From contig CAYLXB010000011.1 of assembly GCA_964387495.1 (NCBI GenBank), forward strand, positions 7,351 to 71,350: a DNA stretch of 64,000 nucleotides, given 5' to 3'. This DNA comes from DSXF01 sp964387495. GTDB taxonomy: Bacteria; Chloroflexota; Anaerolineae; Anaerolineales; Villigracilaceae. Each line of letters begins with the position of its first letter. The first letter of the stretch is position 1. The notes under the pieces are model-generated. The model was given only the letters and a program-made list of their open reading frames with translations, searched no databases and was not told the origin of the DNA. The translations under genes and the position numbers were made by a program. This document shows, in pieces, positions 1 through 7,426 of the stretch.

Positions 1-290
1 ATCGTGACAATGCCCATGATGATATTGGCCCAGCGATTGATGCCGTACTTCAACACGCGGGACAGGATAATCATGGTAATGCCGAGATTCCCTAGCACCG
101 CGCCAAACAGCATCAATTGGGAAATCGGCGCGCCGGCGCTGGCTGCGGTCCTGGCCACTTCTTCCGCTGCGCCGGGGATGTTCAGCGAAAGGATGTCCGC
201 TTTCAGCATGTTGAACATGACCACGATCCACAATGTGGAGAGCAGGGCTTTCGTGTCGATCTTTTTCGCAGGGGTGGTACTTAAATTCAT
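1..290 (-). CDS. DUF6326-like small membrane protein, 3' end cut by the window
   Basis: The minus-strand frame begins with ATG at 288-290 behind a good AAGGAG-type ribosome binding site and runs off the window edge after about 96 residues. It shows one hydrophobic segment near residues 17-32 (LLSTLWIVVMFNMLKADI) and another after residue 65, as in small multipass proteins I associate with DUF6326. Its ATG overlaps the TGA of the upstream 88-residue protein (ATGA), so the two are probably translationally coupled. Function unknown. The overlapping plus-strand frame looks like a shadow because it has no ribosome binding site. Confidence 0.6.
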   Translation of the reverse strand, partial: MNLSTTPAKKIDTKALLSTLWIVVMFNMLKADILSLNIPGAAEEVARTAASAGAPISQLMLFGAVLGNLGITMIILSRVLKYGINRWANIIMGIVT

Positions 291-553
291 TCTTCTCCTT
301 TTTCAGAACTATCGAATTGGACTTGGCTGACAGAGACCAAGGGCATGCCCAGATCACGTACCTTTTTCAGCAACCCATGCAACGCGGCCTGGTCTGGCAC
401 GGGTCCGGAAAGAAGCGTATTGCCATCCTCTTCCAGCGTGATGGTCAGACCCTCGAACCAGTCGGTCCATTGACCGTCGAGATGGCCTTTGATCCTGATC
501 TGATAGACCATGGGCTGAACTGGAGCGGGTTGGGAGGTGAGTTTGTTTGACAA
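287..553 (-). CDS. Small conserved protein downstream of a MalT-like regulator (copy 1)
   Basis: Small soluble protein of about 88 residues with a paralogue at 7040-7285. The two align along their length: YQIR[IL]KGHLD near the start, then a W-x-W-F segment, then ITLEEDG, LLSGPV and DQAALHGLLKKVRDLGM. The pattern of beta strands followed by an amphipathic helix suggests a compact alpha/beta fold; I do not recognise the family. The start is uncertain: a TTG at 551-553 matches the ATG of the paralogue, and a longer TTG start at 613 is possible. It sits about 150 nt after the regulator and overlaps the next gene by four bases. The order is the same at the second copy, so a role beside the regulator is inferred. 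Confidence 0.6.
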   Translation of the reverse strand: MSNKLTSQPAPVQPMVYQIRIKGHLDGQWTDWFEGLTITLEEDGNTLLSGPVPDQAALHGLLKKVRDLGMPLVSVSQVQFDSSEKGEE

Positions 554-703
554 TGGTTTCCATCCGTGAGGCAAGTAAGATTGGTCTGTGCTGCTTGTGT
601 TGTACACGGACAATATACCCGCGCCAAGACGCCGCCGGTAGACACTTTGGTGTGGGTTGGAGTGTTGTTTTTTGTTGCGGATTGGGAAGGGGAAGTGTCA
701 GGT
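554..703 (-). promoter_or_regulatory. Conserved spacer between regulator and small protein (copy 1)
   Basis: This non-coding stretch is clearly alike in sequence to 7286-7426, the equivalent spacer of the second module. The shared part includes a GTATATTGTC-like core and an ACACT/AGTGT half-palindrome close to the end of the regulator gene. Conservation outside coding sequence suggests a promoter, leader RNA or operator for the small protein, but no element could be assigned. Confidence 0.4.
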
Positions 704-3349
704 TTACAACAAGCCCAGTTCACGGGCGCGGAGGATGGCTTCTGTGCGGCGCTGCACCTGCAATTTGTCGAAAATGCGGCGGTTGTGGCCTTTGACGGTG
801 TCCAGGGCCAGGAAAAGCCGTTCGCAGATTTCCTGGTTCGAAAGGCCCTGAGCGATCAAGCGCAGGACCGCCAACTCGCGCGGACTGAGCGGTTCCATCA
901 AAGACTGAGGGACGGATGATGACGAATAAACATCTTTCTCATTCCCGAATGCTGCCAGTAACTTGTGGATATACTCTCTCATCCTTCCGCTATCAGCCTT
1001 CATCTTCGTCAATAGTTCTGCCATTGGAGGCCCTTCATCCACGAAGAGACGGACGAACCCGCCTGGCTCCGCCAGTGCCAGTGAATTACCGAGCAGTTCC
1101 AGCGCTTTTTCCTGATCGCCATGGGCGCGGTGAGCGACCGCCTGCAACACCATCGTTTTGAGGCACTCATTCCGCCAATCCTTGCTTTCCATTTGTTGGC
1201 GAAACGGGTTCAACACTGCCAATGCGGCAGATGGGTTTGCCTGGGACAGGAAGACCCGCGCCTGGCTGATTGGAATTTCATACTGGCCGGCCAGTTCGGC
1301 GGCTGCGGTTAATTGACCCTGATGAATCAACAGCAGCACTTGCACAGCAGCAACCTCGGGCATCGGGTGCATAAAGTTATTCTGGTGCGCGGCCTGTTCA
1401 GCCTGGGCCAGCAGATTCTCCGCATCGCTGAAATTACCCTGAACCAGTTTCAGGCGGGCCAGGAACACGACGGTCATAATGAACCTGTTGATAATCTGGT
1501 TATACTGCTGTGCCAGCTGCAAACTTTGCTGCCCATGCTGTTCGGCAGCATCCAAATCATTCCACTCGTAATAGATCCGGGCCAGCCCAAAATGCACCAC
1601 ACCGGCGTTCAAAGGCGAATGATCGCCAATTTGCGGCAGGATATTTTGATAATTCCCGGCTGCCAGATGAATCTGGTTTTCCAATTCCTGTATCTGGGCC
1701 AGTCCAATCGTTGCCAGGAGGGGTTCAACCAGATCGCCGGACGCCCGGGCGAGTGACAAGGCTTCGGTAAATGTTCGGCCCGCGGCAGACCGATTCCCCT
1801 GGATATAATAGGCAAATCCCATATCACGGGTTGCCGAGGAGCGTTCGCCCAGGCTGTTTGGATGCAGATACTCCAGGGCGCGCTGTCCTTGAACGAGCAT
1901 GGTTTCTGCCTGGCGGTGCACGAGCGCCAGGTTAGACCTGATGGCAGCAATCCTTCCGATCAAGTCCCGGGTTTGGCCGTCCAATTCGGCATCCGGCAGG
2001 GCGGCGGCTGCCAGGGCGGCTTCCGCTGCCTGGAGTTTCTCCTCCACGCCGATTATTTGACCCCCAAGCAACATCATCTGCGCTTGCCTCCACCATAATG
2101 CGGGCCTGGCATCCAGGACGGATGTTGGCAGCGACTCCAGCCAGCCCAGCAGCGTTGTCACTGCGCCGCGCAGGTACAGGGGCATCTGCCTGCTTTCCAT
2201 CAGGCGCTCAGCACGCTCAATGTCATTGGCCGCAGCCGCATGGCGGAAGGCATCAAGGATCAGGTCGTTCTTTTCATGCCATTCACTGGCATGAATATGC
2301 AGTACGGCGATCTCTTCAGGGGCGAGGCTTTGTCCCAGCCGCTTGCGCAGCAAATCGGCAAAAAGATGGTGATAGCGGTACCAACACCGTTCGTCGTCCA
2401 GCGGGGTGATGAACAAGTTGGCGCGTTCGAGATATTCCAGGGTCGCCTGACCGGGAACGGAGGGGTCGAGCAGAATAGCATCACAAAGAGACCCACATAT
2501 CCGGTCAAGAATAGAAGTGCGCAGTAAAAACATCTGGATGCTTTTGGGCTGCTGGTGCAGAACCTCTTCAAGCAAATAATCCATTACGAAACGATGGCTG
2601 CCGGTGAAAGATTGGATGAAGCCAGCGGCATCTTTATACCCCCGCATCGAAATGGCAGCCAGCTGCAGACCGGCGATCCAGCCCTCGGTTCGAGCTTCCA
2701 GGGCAGCGACATCTTGCGCGGAGAGGGACAGCCCCATCACGGGGTTGAGGAATTCTGCGATTTCGGCGGGGGTAAAGCGCAAATCGGCGGCGCGCAGTTC
2801 GGTGCATTGCCCCCGGGCACGCAGGCGAGCCAGCGGCAGGTCCGGGTCTTCGCGGGTGGCGATGAGGATGTGCATCTGCGGCGGCTGGTGTTCAATGATA
2901 AAGGCCAGGGATCGATCGACCGGTTGGGAATCGATCGAATGATAATCGTCGAGGACGAGCAGAAAATTTCCGGGTATGGCGGAGACTTCGTTGAGCAGGC
3001 TGATCAGAATGACTTCGATTTGCAGGGGTTGGGGGGATTGAAGCGCGGCCAACAGCCCTTCGCCGGTTCCCGCCTTGACCATCTGGAATGCTTTTACCAG
3101 GTAAGAGATGAAACGCGCCGGGTCATTATCGCCCTCATCCAGCGACAACCATGCAACCGGCCTCCCACACCTGGCGATCCATTCGCTGACCAGGGTGGTT
3201 TTGCCAAAGCCGGCGGAGGCGGAGATGAGCGTCAATTTGCACCCCATCGCCAGACCCTCGTTCAGCCGAGTGGTCAAGCGCGGGCGGATGACAATGCCAG
3301 GACGCGGCGGGGGAATGTACAGTTTTGTCGCCAGGATCGGAACGGACAC
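704..3349 (-). CDS. MalT-like LuxR-family (LAL) transcriptional regulator, copy 1
   Basis: Large ATP-dependent regulator of 881 residues. The N-terminal NTPase has Walker A ASAGFGKTT (Lys50) and a Walker B-like LLVLDDYH near residue 135, followed by a long TPR-like helical region. The C-terminal LuxR HTH begins at LSPRELAVLRLIAQGLS in the last 65 residues. This is the STAND/MalT architecture, in which an inducer and ATP trigger oligomerisation and DNA binding. The start is GTG at 3347-3349, matching the ATG start of the paralogue at 7427-10168 residue by residue. No ribosome binding site is present, and a -10 box lies 6 nt upstream, so the mRNA is probably leaderless. The inducer is unknown. 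Confidence 0.93.
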   Translation of the reverse strand: MSVPILATKLYIPPPRPGIVIRPRLTTRLNEGLAMGCKLTLISASAGFGKTTLVSEWIARCGRPVAWLSLDEGDNDPARFISYLVKAFQMVKAGTGEGLLAALQSPQPLQIEVILISLLNEVSAIPGNFLLVLDDYHSIDSQPVDRSLAFIIEHQPPQMHILIATREDPDLPLARLRARGQCTELRAADLRFTPAEIAEFLNPVMGLSLSAQDVAALEARTEGWIAGLQLAAISMRGYKDAAGFIQSFTGSHRFVMDYLLEEVLHQQPKSIQMFLLRTSILDRICGSLCDAILLDPSVPGQATLEYLERANLFITPLDDERCWYRYHHLFADLLRKRLGQSLAPEEIAVLHIHASEWHEKNDLILDAFRHAAAANDIERAERLMESRQMPLYLRGAVTTLLGWLESLPTSVLDARPALWWRQAQMMLLGGQIIGVEEKLQAAEAALAAAALPDAELDGQTRDLIGRIAAIRSNLALVHRQAETMLVQGQRALEYLHPNSLGERSSATRDMGFAYYIQGNRSAAGRTFTEALSLARASGDLVEPLLATIGLAQIQELENQIHLAAGNYQNILPQIGDHSPLNAGVVHFGLARIYYEWNDLDAAEQHGQQSLQLAQQYNQIINRFIMTVVFLARLKLVQGNFSDAENLLAQAEQAAHQNNFMHPMPEVAAVQVLLLIHQGQLTAAAELAGQYEIPISQARVFLSQANPSAALAVLNPFRQQMESKDWRNECLKTMVLQAVAHRAHGDQEKALELLGNSLALAEPGGFVRLFVDEGPPMAELLTKMKADSGRMREYIHKLLAAFGNEKDVYSSSSVPQSLMEPLSPRELAVLRLIAQGLSNQEICERLFLALDTVKGHNRRIFDKLQVQRRTEAILRARELGLL

Positions 3350-3355
3350 GCTTCA

Positions 3356-3383
3356 AGTATACAGCACATTTTTCAAATCACAA
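3356..3383 (-). promoter_or_regulatory. Predicted promoter of MalT-like regulator 1 (leaderless)
   Basis: On the minus strand TTGTGA (3378-3383) and TATACT (3356-3361) are 16 nt apart. TATACT ends 6 nt before the GTG start, so transcription should begin at or next to the start codon. The -35 box overlaps the stop codon of the dehydrogenase gene upstream. Confidence 0.55.
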
Positions 3384-4364
3384 AATATCCTGTATGGCGA
3401 TGACAACTTTACCTTGAGCATGTTGTTTCTCAAAATACCTGAACGCATCCGCAATTTTGTTCAACGGGTAACATCCATCGATCACGGGGACAACTTTCCC
3501 GGATTCAAGCAGTTCTTTCATAAAGGCTAAATCTGCCTGACTTTGTGCCAACGACACGATATGCGTTTTCTGACTCCCGGTCTTTGAAGTCCGTCGTCCC
3601 CGACTCGCTGCCTGGAAGAGCTGAAACATGGAACCTCCCGCGACGACATAGGTTCCCTCAGCGCTTAATGCCCGCAGATAATCGGAAATCGGATGATATC
3701 CGTTCACAGCCAGAATCAGGTCATAGCGCTGACCGTTTCGGGTGAAATCTTCCCGCGTGTAATCAATGACATGGTCAGCCCCCAGTGAGCGCACCCTCTC
3801 CAGATTTCGTGTGCTGCACACCGCTGTGACTTCAGCCCCAAGCGCTTTGGCAATCTGCACGGCAAATGTTCCCACGCCACCAGAGGCACCACAGATCAAC
3901 GTCTTTTGCCCGGGCTGGATATTCCCTTTGTCGCGCAGCCCCTGTAAAGCGGTCAGCGCCGCAAGCGGTACAGCCGCGGCCTGCTCGAACGTCAGGTTGA
4001 CCGGCTTCAGCGTGATTGCAGGTTCATTGGCACAGACATACTCGGCAAAAGTGCCGCGCCTGCTTGCGCTCGGCAAGTACCCGAAGACCTCATCGCCCGG
4101 CTTAAACTGATTGACATGACTGCCAACCGCCTCAACCCGACCGGCTACATCAGCCCCGAGTATCTTGATTTTGGGTTGCAGGAGACCTCCCGGCACCAGG
4201 CGAATAAGGAATGGATTCGCCCGCATAATCCGCCAGTCACGTGAATTGATGGAGGCCGCATGAATTTTGATCAGGACTTCGTCATCTTGGGGAGAGGGTT
4301 TTTCCACCTCCCGGAGCTGAAGAACATCCGGCGAACCGTATTTTGTACAGATGATGGCTTTCAT
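3378..4364 (-). CDS. NAD(P)-dependent alcohol dehydrogenase, zinc-free quinone oxidoreductase type
   Basis: Medium-chain dehydrogenase/reductase of 328 residues. The GroES-like N-terminal half contains GADVAGRVEAVG, and the Rossmann half has the nucleotide loop CGASGGVGTFAVQIAK. The structural and catalytic zinc ligands of classical alcohol dehydrogenases are absent, which places it with quinone oxidoreductase-like reductases of enones or quinones. The start at 4364 (MKAIICTKYG) follows AAAGGA at good spacing; a longer frame to 4487 lacks family sequence. It is the last of a minus-strand run of small membrane-protein genes and sits 28 nt before regulator 1. The physiological substrate cannot be told. 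Confidence 0.88.
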   Translation of the reverse strand: MKAIICTKYGSPDVLQLREVEKPSPQDDEVLIKIHAASINSRDWRIMRANPFLIRLVPGGLLQPKIKILGADVAGRVEAVGSHVNQFKPGDEVFGYLPSASRRGTFAEYVCANEPAITLKPVNLTFEQAAAVPLAALTALQGLRDKGNIQPGQKTLICGASGGVGTFAVQIAKALGAEVTAVCSTRNLERVRSLGADHVIDYTREDFTRNGQRYDLILAVNGYHPISDYLRALSAEGTYVVAGGSMFQLFQAASRGRRTSKTGSQKTHIVSLAQSQADLAFMKELLESGKVVPVIDGCYPLNKIADAFRYFEKQHAQGKVVIAIQDIL

Positions 4365-4378
4365 GGCAATGTCCTTTC

Positions 4379-4837
4379 TTATCCTGCTGTTGGGGTGCTC
4401 AGCCGGCTTTTGGAGTTGAGTATGGGATAGGCAGACAGCCCAATGCCCACAACGTAAAGGATGCTTTGAAGGAGGTTCACCTGCCACCGTCCATGCCCGA
4501 TGTAGGAAGAAGCGAGAAATGCCATCACTTCAATAAAACCAATCACGAAAACCAATGTCCAGAAAGCCGATTTTTGACCGGCGACCAGATTCTTGCGGAT
4601 GAGCGGCCACGTCAATACCGAGACCATCAGCGAGCAGGAGTTGTACAGGATTGTAAAGCAATTGAGTGCAGCGATGGTCTTGGCGCTCAAACCCGCGATT
4701 TCGGCCTCTGAGAAAGAAGCTACTTGTAAAATGGGGGAGTTTTGTTTCAGAGCAATGACAAAGCACAATATAGTAAAGGCAAGGATAAAGTTGATACCGC
4801 ACCAGATTGAAAGGACCAGCGAGCCTTTTTTTAACAT
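4379..4837 (-). CDS. Four-helix membrane protein of unknown function
   Basis: A 152-residue protein with four hydrophobic segments, near residues 5-30, 50-75, 85-110 and 120-140, and a short polar C-terminus. The start is ATG at 4835-4837, with AAGGAG five bases upstream; a longer frame to 4858 has no site. It lies between a DUF4386-type protein and the dehydrogenase in a tightly packed run. I do not recognise the family. Confidence 0.65.
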   Translation of the reverse strand: MLKKGSLVLSIWCGINFILAFTILCFVIALKQNSPILQVASFSEAEIAGLSAKTIAALNCFTILYNSCSLMVSVLTWPLIRKNLVAGQKSAFWTLVFVIGFIEVMAFLASSYIGHGRWQVNLLQSILYVVGIGLSAYPILNSKSRLSTPTAG

Positions 4838-4869
4838 TTTTTCTCCTTGTGATGGCATTCGAACTTAAC

Positions 4870-5553
4870 TCAGGCAGATTTCTGTTCTTTTGCGCCCATG
4901 ATCAAGAGCCACAAAGTAAGCCCAAATTCTGCAATGAATCCAAGCGGATAGCTTACATAGGTGATGACCGTGAAGCCTGGGAAGAGGAAAGACTGGAAGA
5001 AGGTTGACGACCAGGTAAAACAATGGACCATCAGCACGATGCCCAAAATTTTGGGAAGGAAGCCCGACTTGAAGACTAAATAGCCAAGCGGAAAGAGCCA
5101 GGCGCCATAGAATAACTGGGCGACCGTAAACCCTTTTTCGCGTAAATCGAGAAAGAACATTGCCAGAGATTGCAATTGATCCACCTGGAATACGTTCAAG
5201 TAATCAGGACCATCCATCAACAACCGGAGGGCAAACAGAAAAAGATCGCTGGAACATTGGACAGCGACACCGCCCAGGTTGAATAACATGAACATGAGAG
5301 CGAGGTCTTTATTGACCGGTTTAAGTAAAACGTAGAGAGCCCAGGCAGCCAAAAAGAAAAGCGCAGCAGCGAGCAGATCGCCTACAACAGTGAGAGTAAA
5401 CGACCCTTCATGAGCCATGATATTACTGACTATCGCTGCAGCATCCCCAGGCACAATAAAGCTATCGCGCCACACGTCACTAATGATATGAATTACCATG
5501 TAAGCGAGGTACAGGAACCCCGCCATTCTTGCGTTCTTATTGATCGAATTCAT
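4870..5553 (-). CDS. DUF4386 family membrane protein
   Basis: A 227-residue protein with six or so hydrophobic segments. The N-terminus (RMAGFLYLAYMV) and the central LREKGFTVAQLFYGAWLFPLG are typical of DUF4386 proteins as I know them; this family has no assigned biochemical role. A clean AAAGGAGA site precedes the ATG at 5553. A 45-residue remnant of a second DUF4386-type gene lies immediately upstream at 5592-5729, so the locus once held tandem copies. Confidence 0.75.
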   Translation of the reverse strand: MNSINKNARMAGFLYLAYMVIHIISDVWRDSFIVPGDAAAIVSNIMAHEGSFTLTVVGDLLAAALFFLAAWALYVLLKPVNKDLALMFMLFNLGGVAVQCSSDLFLFALRLLMDGPDYLNVFQVDQLQSLAMFFLDLREKGFTVAQLFYGAWLFPLGYLVFKSGFLPKILGIVLMVHCFTWSSTFFQSFLFPGFTVITYVSYPLGFIAEFGLTLWLLIMGAKEQKSA

Positions 5554-5591
5554 TTTTATCTCCTTTTCTGATTGATTTTGATGGGCCTCAT

Positions 5592-5729
5592 TTACCTGTT
5601 TTCAGCGACTTTAATCAGGTAATCCGGGTTATCTAAAAATCCCAAAAATGGAATGCATGCAAAGCCTGCGATGTCCGCAATGACGAACAATATTCCCGCA
5701 CCTAACGCGTTCTTTCTGTTTGTATTCAT
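5592..5729 (-). pseudogene. Truncated DUF4386-like gene, N-terminal fragment
   Basis: An ATG at 5727-5729 opens a 45-codon frame whose start (MNTNRKNALGAGILFVIADI) and end (DNPDYLIKVAENR) look like the first two segments of a DUF4386 protein, then stop where the family continues for another 170 or so residues. No continuation is seen in other frames before the intact gene at 5553. It is most simply a deletion remnant, though a functional one-helix peptide cannot be excluded. Confidence 0.5.
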
Positions 5730-5761
5730 TTTTTCTCTTTTTTGAACGATATGAATGAGTT

Positions 5762-6286
5762 TCATTGAATTTGACTTGAACGACTGGAACCAGGGACTAT
5801 ATAGCGTTGGGAAGTGGATGTAATCCACTTCCAGTGCAATGCAAGATGCGCAATCGTAAGGATTGTCCACGCGAGTCCAAATACTACATGCAGGCGGCCT
5901 GGAATGCTCACAATATAAATGTCAGCGCCAAAGTGGAGCGCCCATGCCATCGCACCGAACACGTTGGCCGCGATATAGGTAATCCACATGATCCTATCTA
6001 CAACGCGGTTGGCGCGCAGCTTTTCCGGCATCCTACTGAGGCGACGTCCGCGCAGGGCTTTGAGCCAATCCCAATGCCAGACAATGTGCAAAACAATACC
6101 GGCGAGACCCGCCACCCCAAAACAGATATGGGCCGTTACCCACGCGCACCGGGAAAATCCGAGAAAGACAATGTCCAGTTTGTGGGGGATAACGAGCCAT
6201 AAGATGAATCCGGTGATGGCTGCGATCAGAAGGGTTATGAAGATGGCCAGATCGAGCCAGAAGTTGTGTTCAGTCCTACTCATCAT
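5762..6286 (-). CDS. DUF4405-type membrane protein with conserved histidines
   Basis: A 174-residue protein with four predicted membrane helices. Histidines sit inside or at the ends of helices (TAHICFG, VLHIVWHWDW, ALHFG, AHLALHWKW), the pattern of DUF4405, a family resembling the haem-binding helices of small cytochrome b proteins. If haem is bound, the protein would act in membrane electron transfer; that is inference. The start is one of two adjacent ATGs behind GGAG. It is in the same orientation as the surrounding membrane-protein genes. Confidence 0.7.
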   Translation of the reverse strand: MMSRTEHNFWLDLAIFITLLIAAITGFILWLVIPHKLDIVFLGFSRCAWVTAHICFGVAGLAGIVLHIVWHWDWLKALRGRRLSRMPEKLRANRVVDRIMWITYIAANVFGAMAWALHFGADIYIVSIPGRLHVVFGLAWTILTIAHLALHWKWITSTSQRYIVPGSSRSSQIQ

Positions 6287-6351
6287 TCCAGTATCTCCTC
6301 ATTGGCGGGTATCTACAAGGGAAACACCTACCCGCCGACTCTAAAAAAGGC

Positions 6352-7008
6352 TTACTTTGCTGTTTCGATAACCTGTATCCCATATGGGATGAGTGCAATT
6401 GCCATCATGATAGAGGCGCTCAGATTAATGATTTCGAGACCATCTGGAACGGCTACCAGTAACACCCCGATCAAGAACAATATGCTTTGCCAGCGAGGAA
6501 AAGTACCTGCCTTGAGCAAGGCAATGGCTTGAATGGCAAAGCCGATTGGCAGGAATACAATACCCCACAACAACACCAGCCAGCCTTGTTTTGTAAACAT
6601 AGCCAAAACGCCCGGCATGATTTGTGCGAATACCTTTTCTGGTAATGTGTCAAAAGCGCTCATGGTCAGGCATAACGCTCCTTTATCCGCTGCCAGGATG
6701 ATCGCGCCCAAAATAGATATGGAAGCGCCAACAAAACCAATCCAGGCACTTGTACCATGCTCAAGCAGTTTCATAAAATGCAGGGCAACCACAATCAAAA
6801 GAGCGGTACTTAGCGTGACCAACACGTGTCCGAACTGCAACAGCCCATTACCATGGGCTCTGAGTATGATTTCTTCCGGGCTGAGCAGGCGAGGTTGCAG
6901 CAAACCAGGGTGAACGGCGAAAGCGAAAATGAACAGCAATGGGAAGCTGATGAAAGCAAGGCCAACGCCAATTCGTTTAATTTGATTCAAGAGTATGTTT
7001 TCGTTCAT
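6352..7008 (-). CDS. Six-helix membrane protein of unknown function
   Basis: A 218-residue protein with six hydrophobic segments spread over its length and no clear catalytic motif. A run of polar residues around PEEIILRAHGNG links helices 1 and 2. It follows the small protein of the second regulator module by 31 nt, in the same position that the DUF6326-like gene holds after the first module. Regulator, small protein and membrane protein therefore form a recurrent order. Family not recognised. Confidence 0.65.
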   Translation of the reverse strand: MNENILLNQIKRIGVGLAFISFPLLFIFAFAVHPGLLQPRLLSPEEIILRAHGNGLLQFGHVLVTLSTALLIVVALHFMKLLEHGTSAWIGFVGASISILGAIILAADKGALCLTMSAFDTLPEKVFAQIMPGVLAMFTKQGWLVLLWGIVFLPIGFAIQAIALLKAGTFPRWQSILFLIGVLLVAVPDGLEIINLSASIMMAIALIPYGIQVIETAK

Positions 7009-7039
7009 TTTTTCCTTTTTTGAGCAATAGGGATGAGTT

Positions 7040-7285
7040 TTATTCGCATTGGACTCGATTGACCGAGACCAATATCATTCCCAGATCACGTACTTTTTTG
7101 AGCAAGCCATGCAGGGCGGCCTGATCAGCCACAGGTCCAGAAAGAAGCGTATCGCCGTCTTCCTCCAGCGTGATGGCCAAGCCATTGAACCAATGTGTCC
7201 ATTGACTGTCCAGGTGGCCTTTGAGCCGGATCTGGTAGATCACAGGCTGCGATGAATCGGGTTGGGGAGCGAGTTCGTTTGACAT
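7040..7285 (-). CDS. Small conserved protein downstream of a MalT-like regulator (copy 2)
   Basis: An 81-residue paralogue of the protein at 287-553. The two share YQIR[IL]KGHLD, ITLEEDG, LLSGPV and DQAALHGLLKKVRDLGM, and differ mainly in the last few residues. The ATG at 7283-7285 is preferred; a TTG seven codons upstream is possible. Duplication together with the regulator and the spacer argues that this is a functional partner, for example a ligand sensor or co-regulator. No function is known to me. Confidence 0.65.
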   Translation of the reverse strand: MSNELAPQPDSSQPVIYQIRLKGHLDSQWTHWFNGLAITLEEDGDTLLSGPVADQAALHGLLKKVRDLGMILVSVNRVQCE

Positions 7286-7426
7286 CGGTTTTTGTCCATC
7301 CGGCAAGCAATAACGGTCTGGGCTACTTGTGCGTTACACAGACAATATACCTGCGCCAATGTGCCACCGATAGACACTTTGGTGTGGTTCGGAGTGTTGT
7401 TTTGAATTGTTGGGATGCGGGGATGT
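7286..7426 (-). promoter_or_regulatory. Conserved spacer between regulator and small protein (copy 2)
   Basis: Counterpart of 554-703. Long stretches match by eye, such as TAGACACTTTGGTGTGG on the plus strand, although no protein is encoded. Retention after duplication indicates a regulatory or RNA role. Confidence 0.4.
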
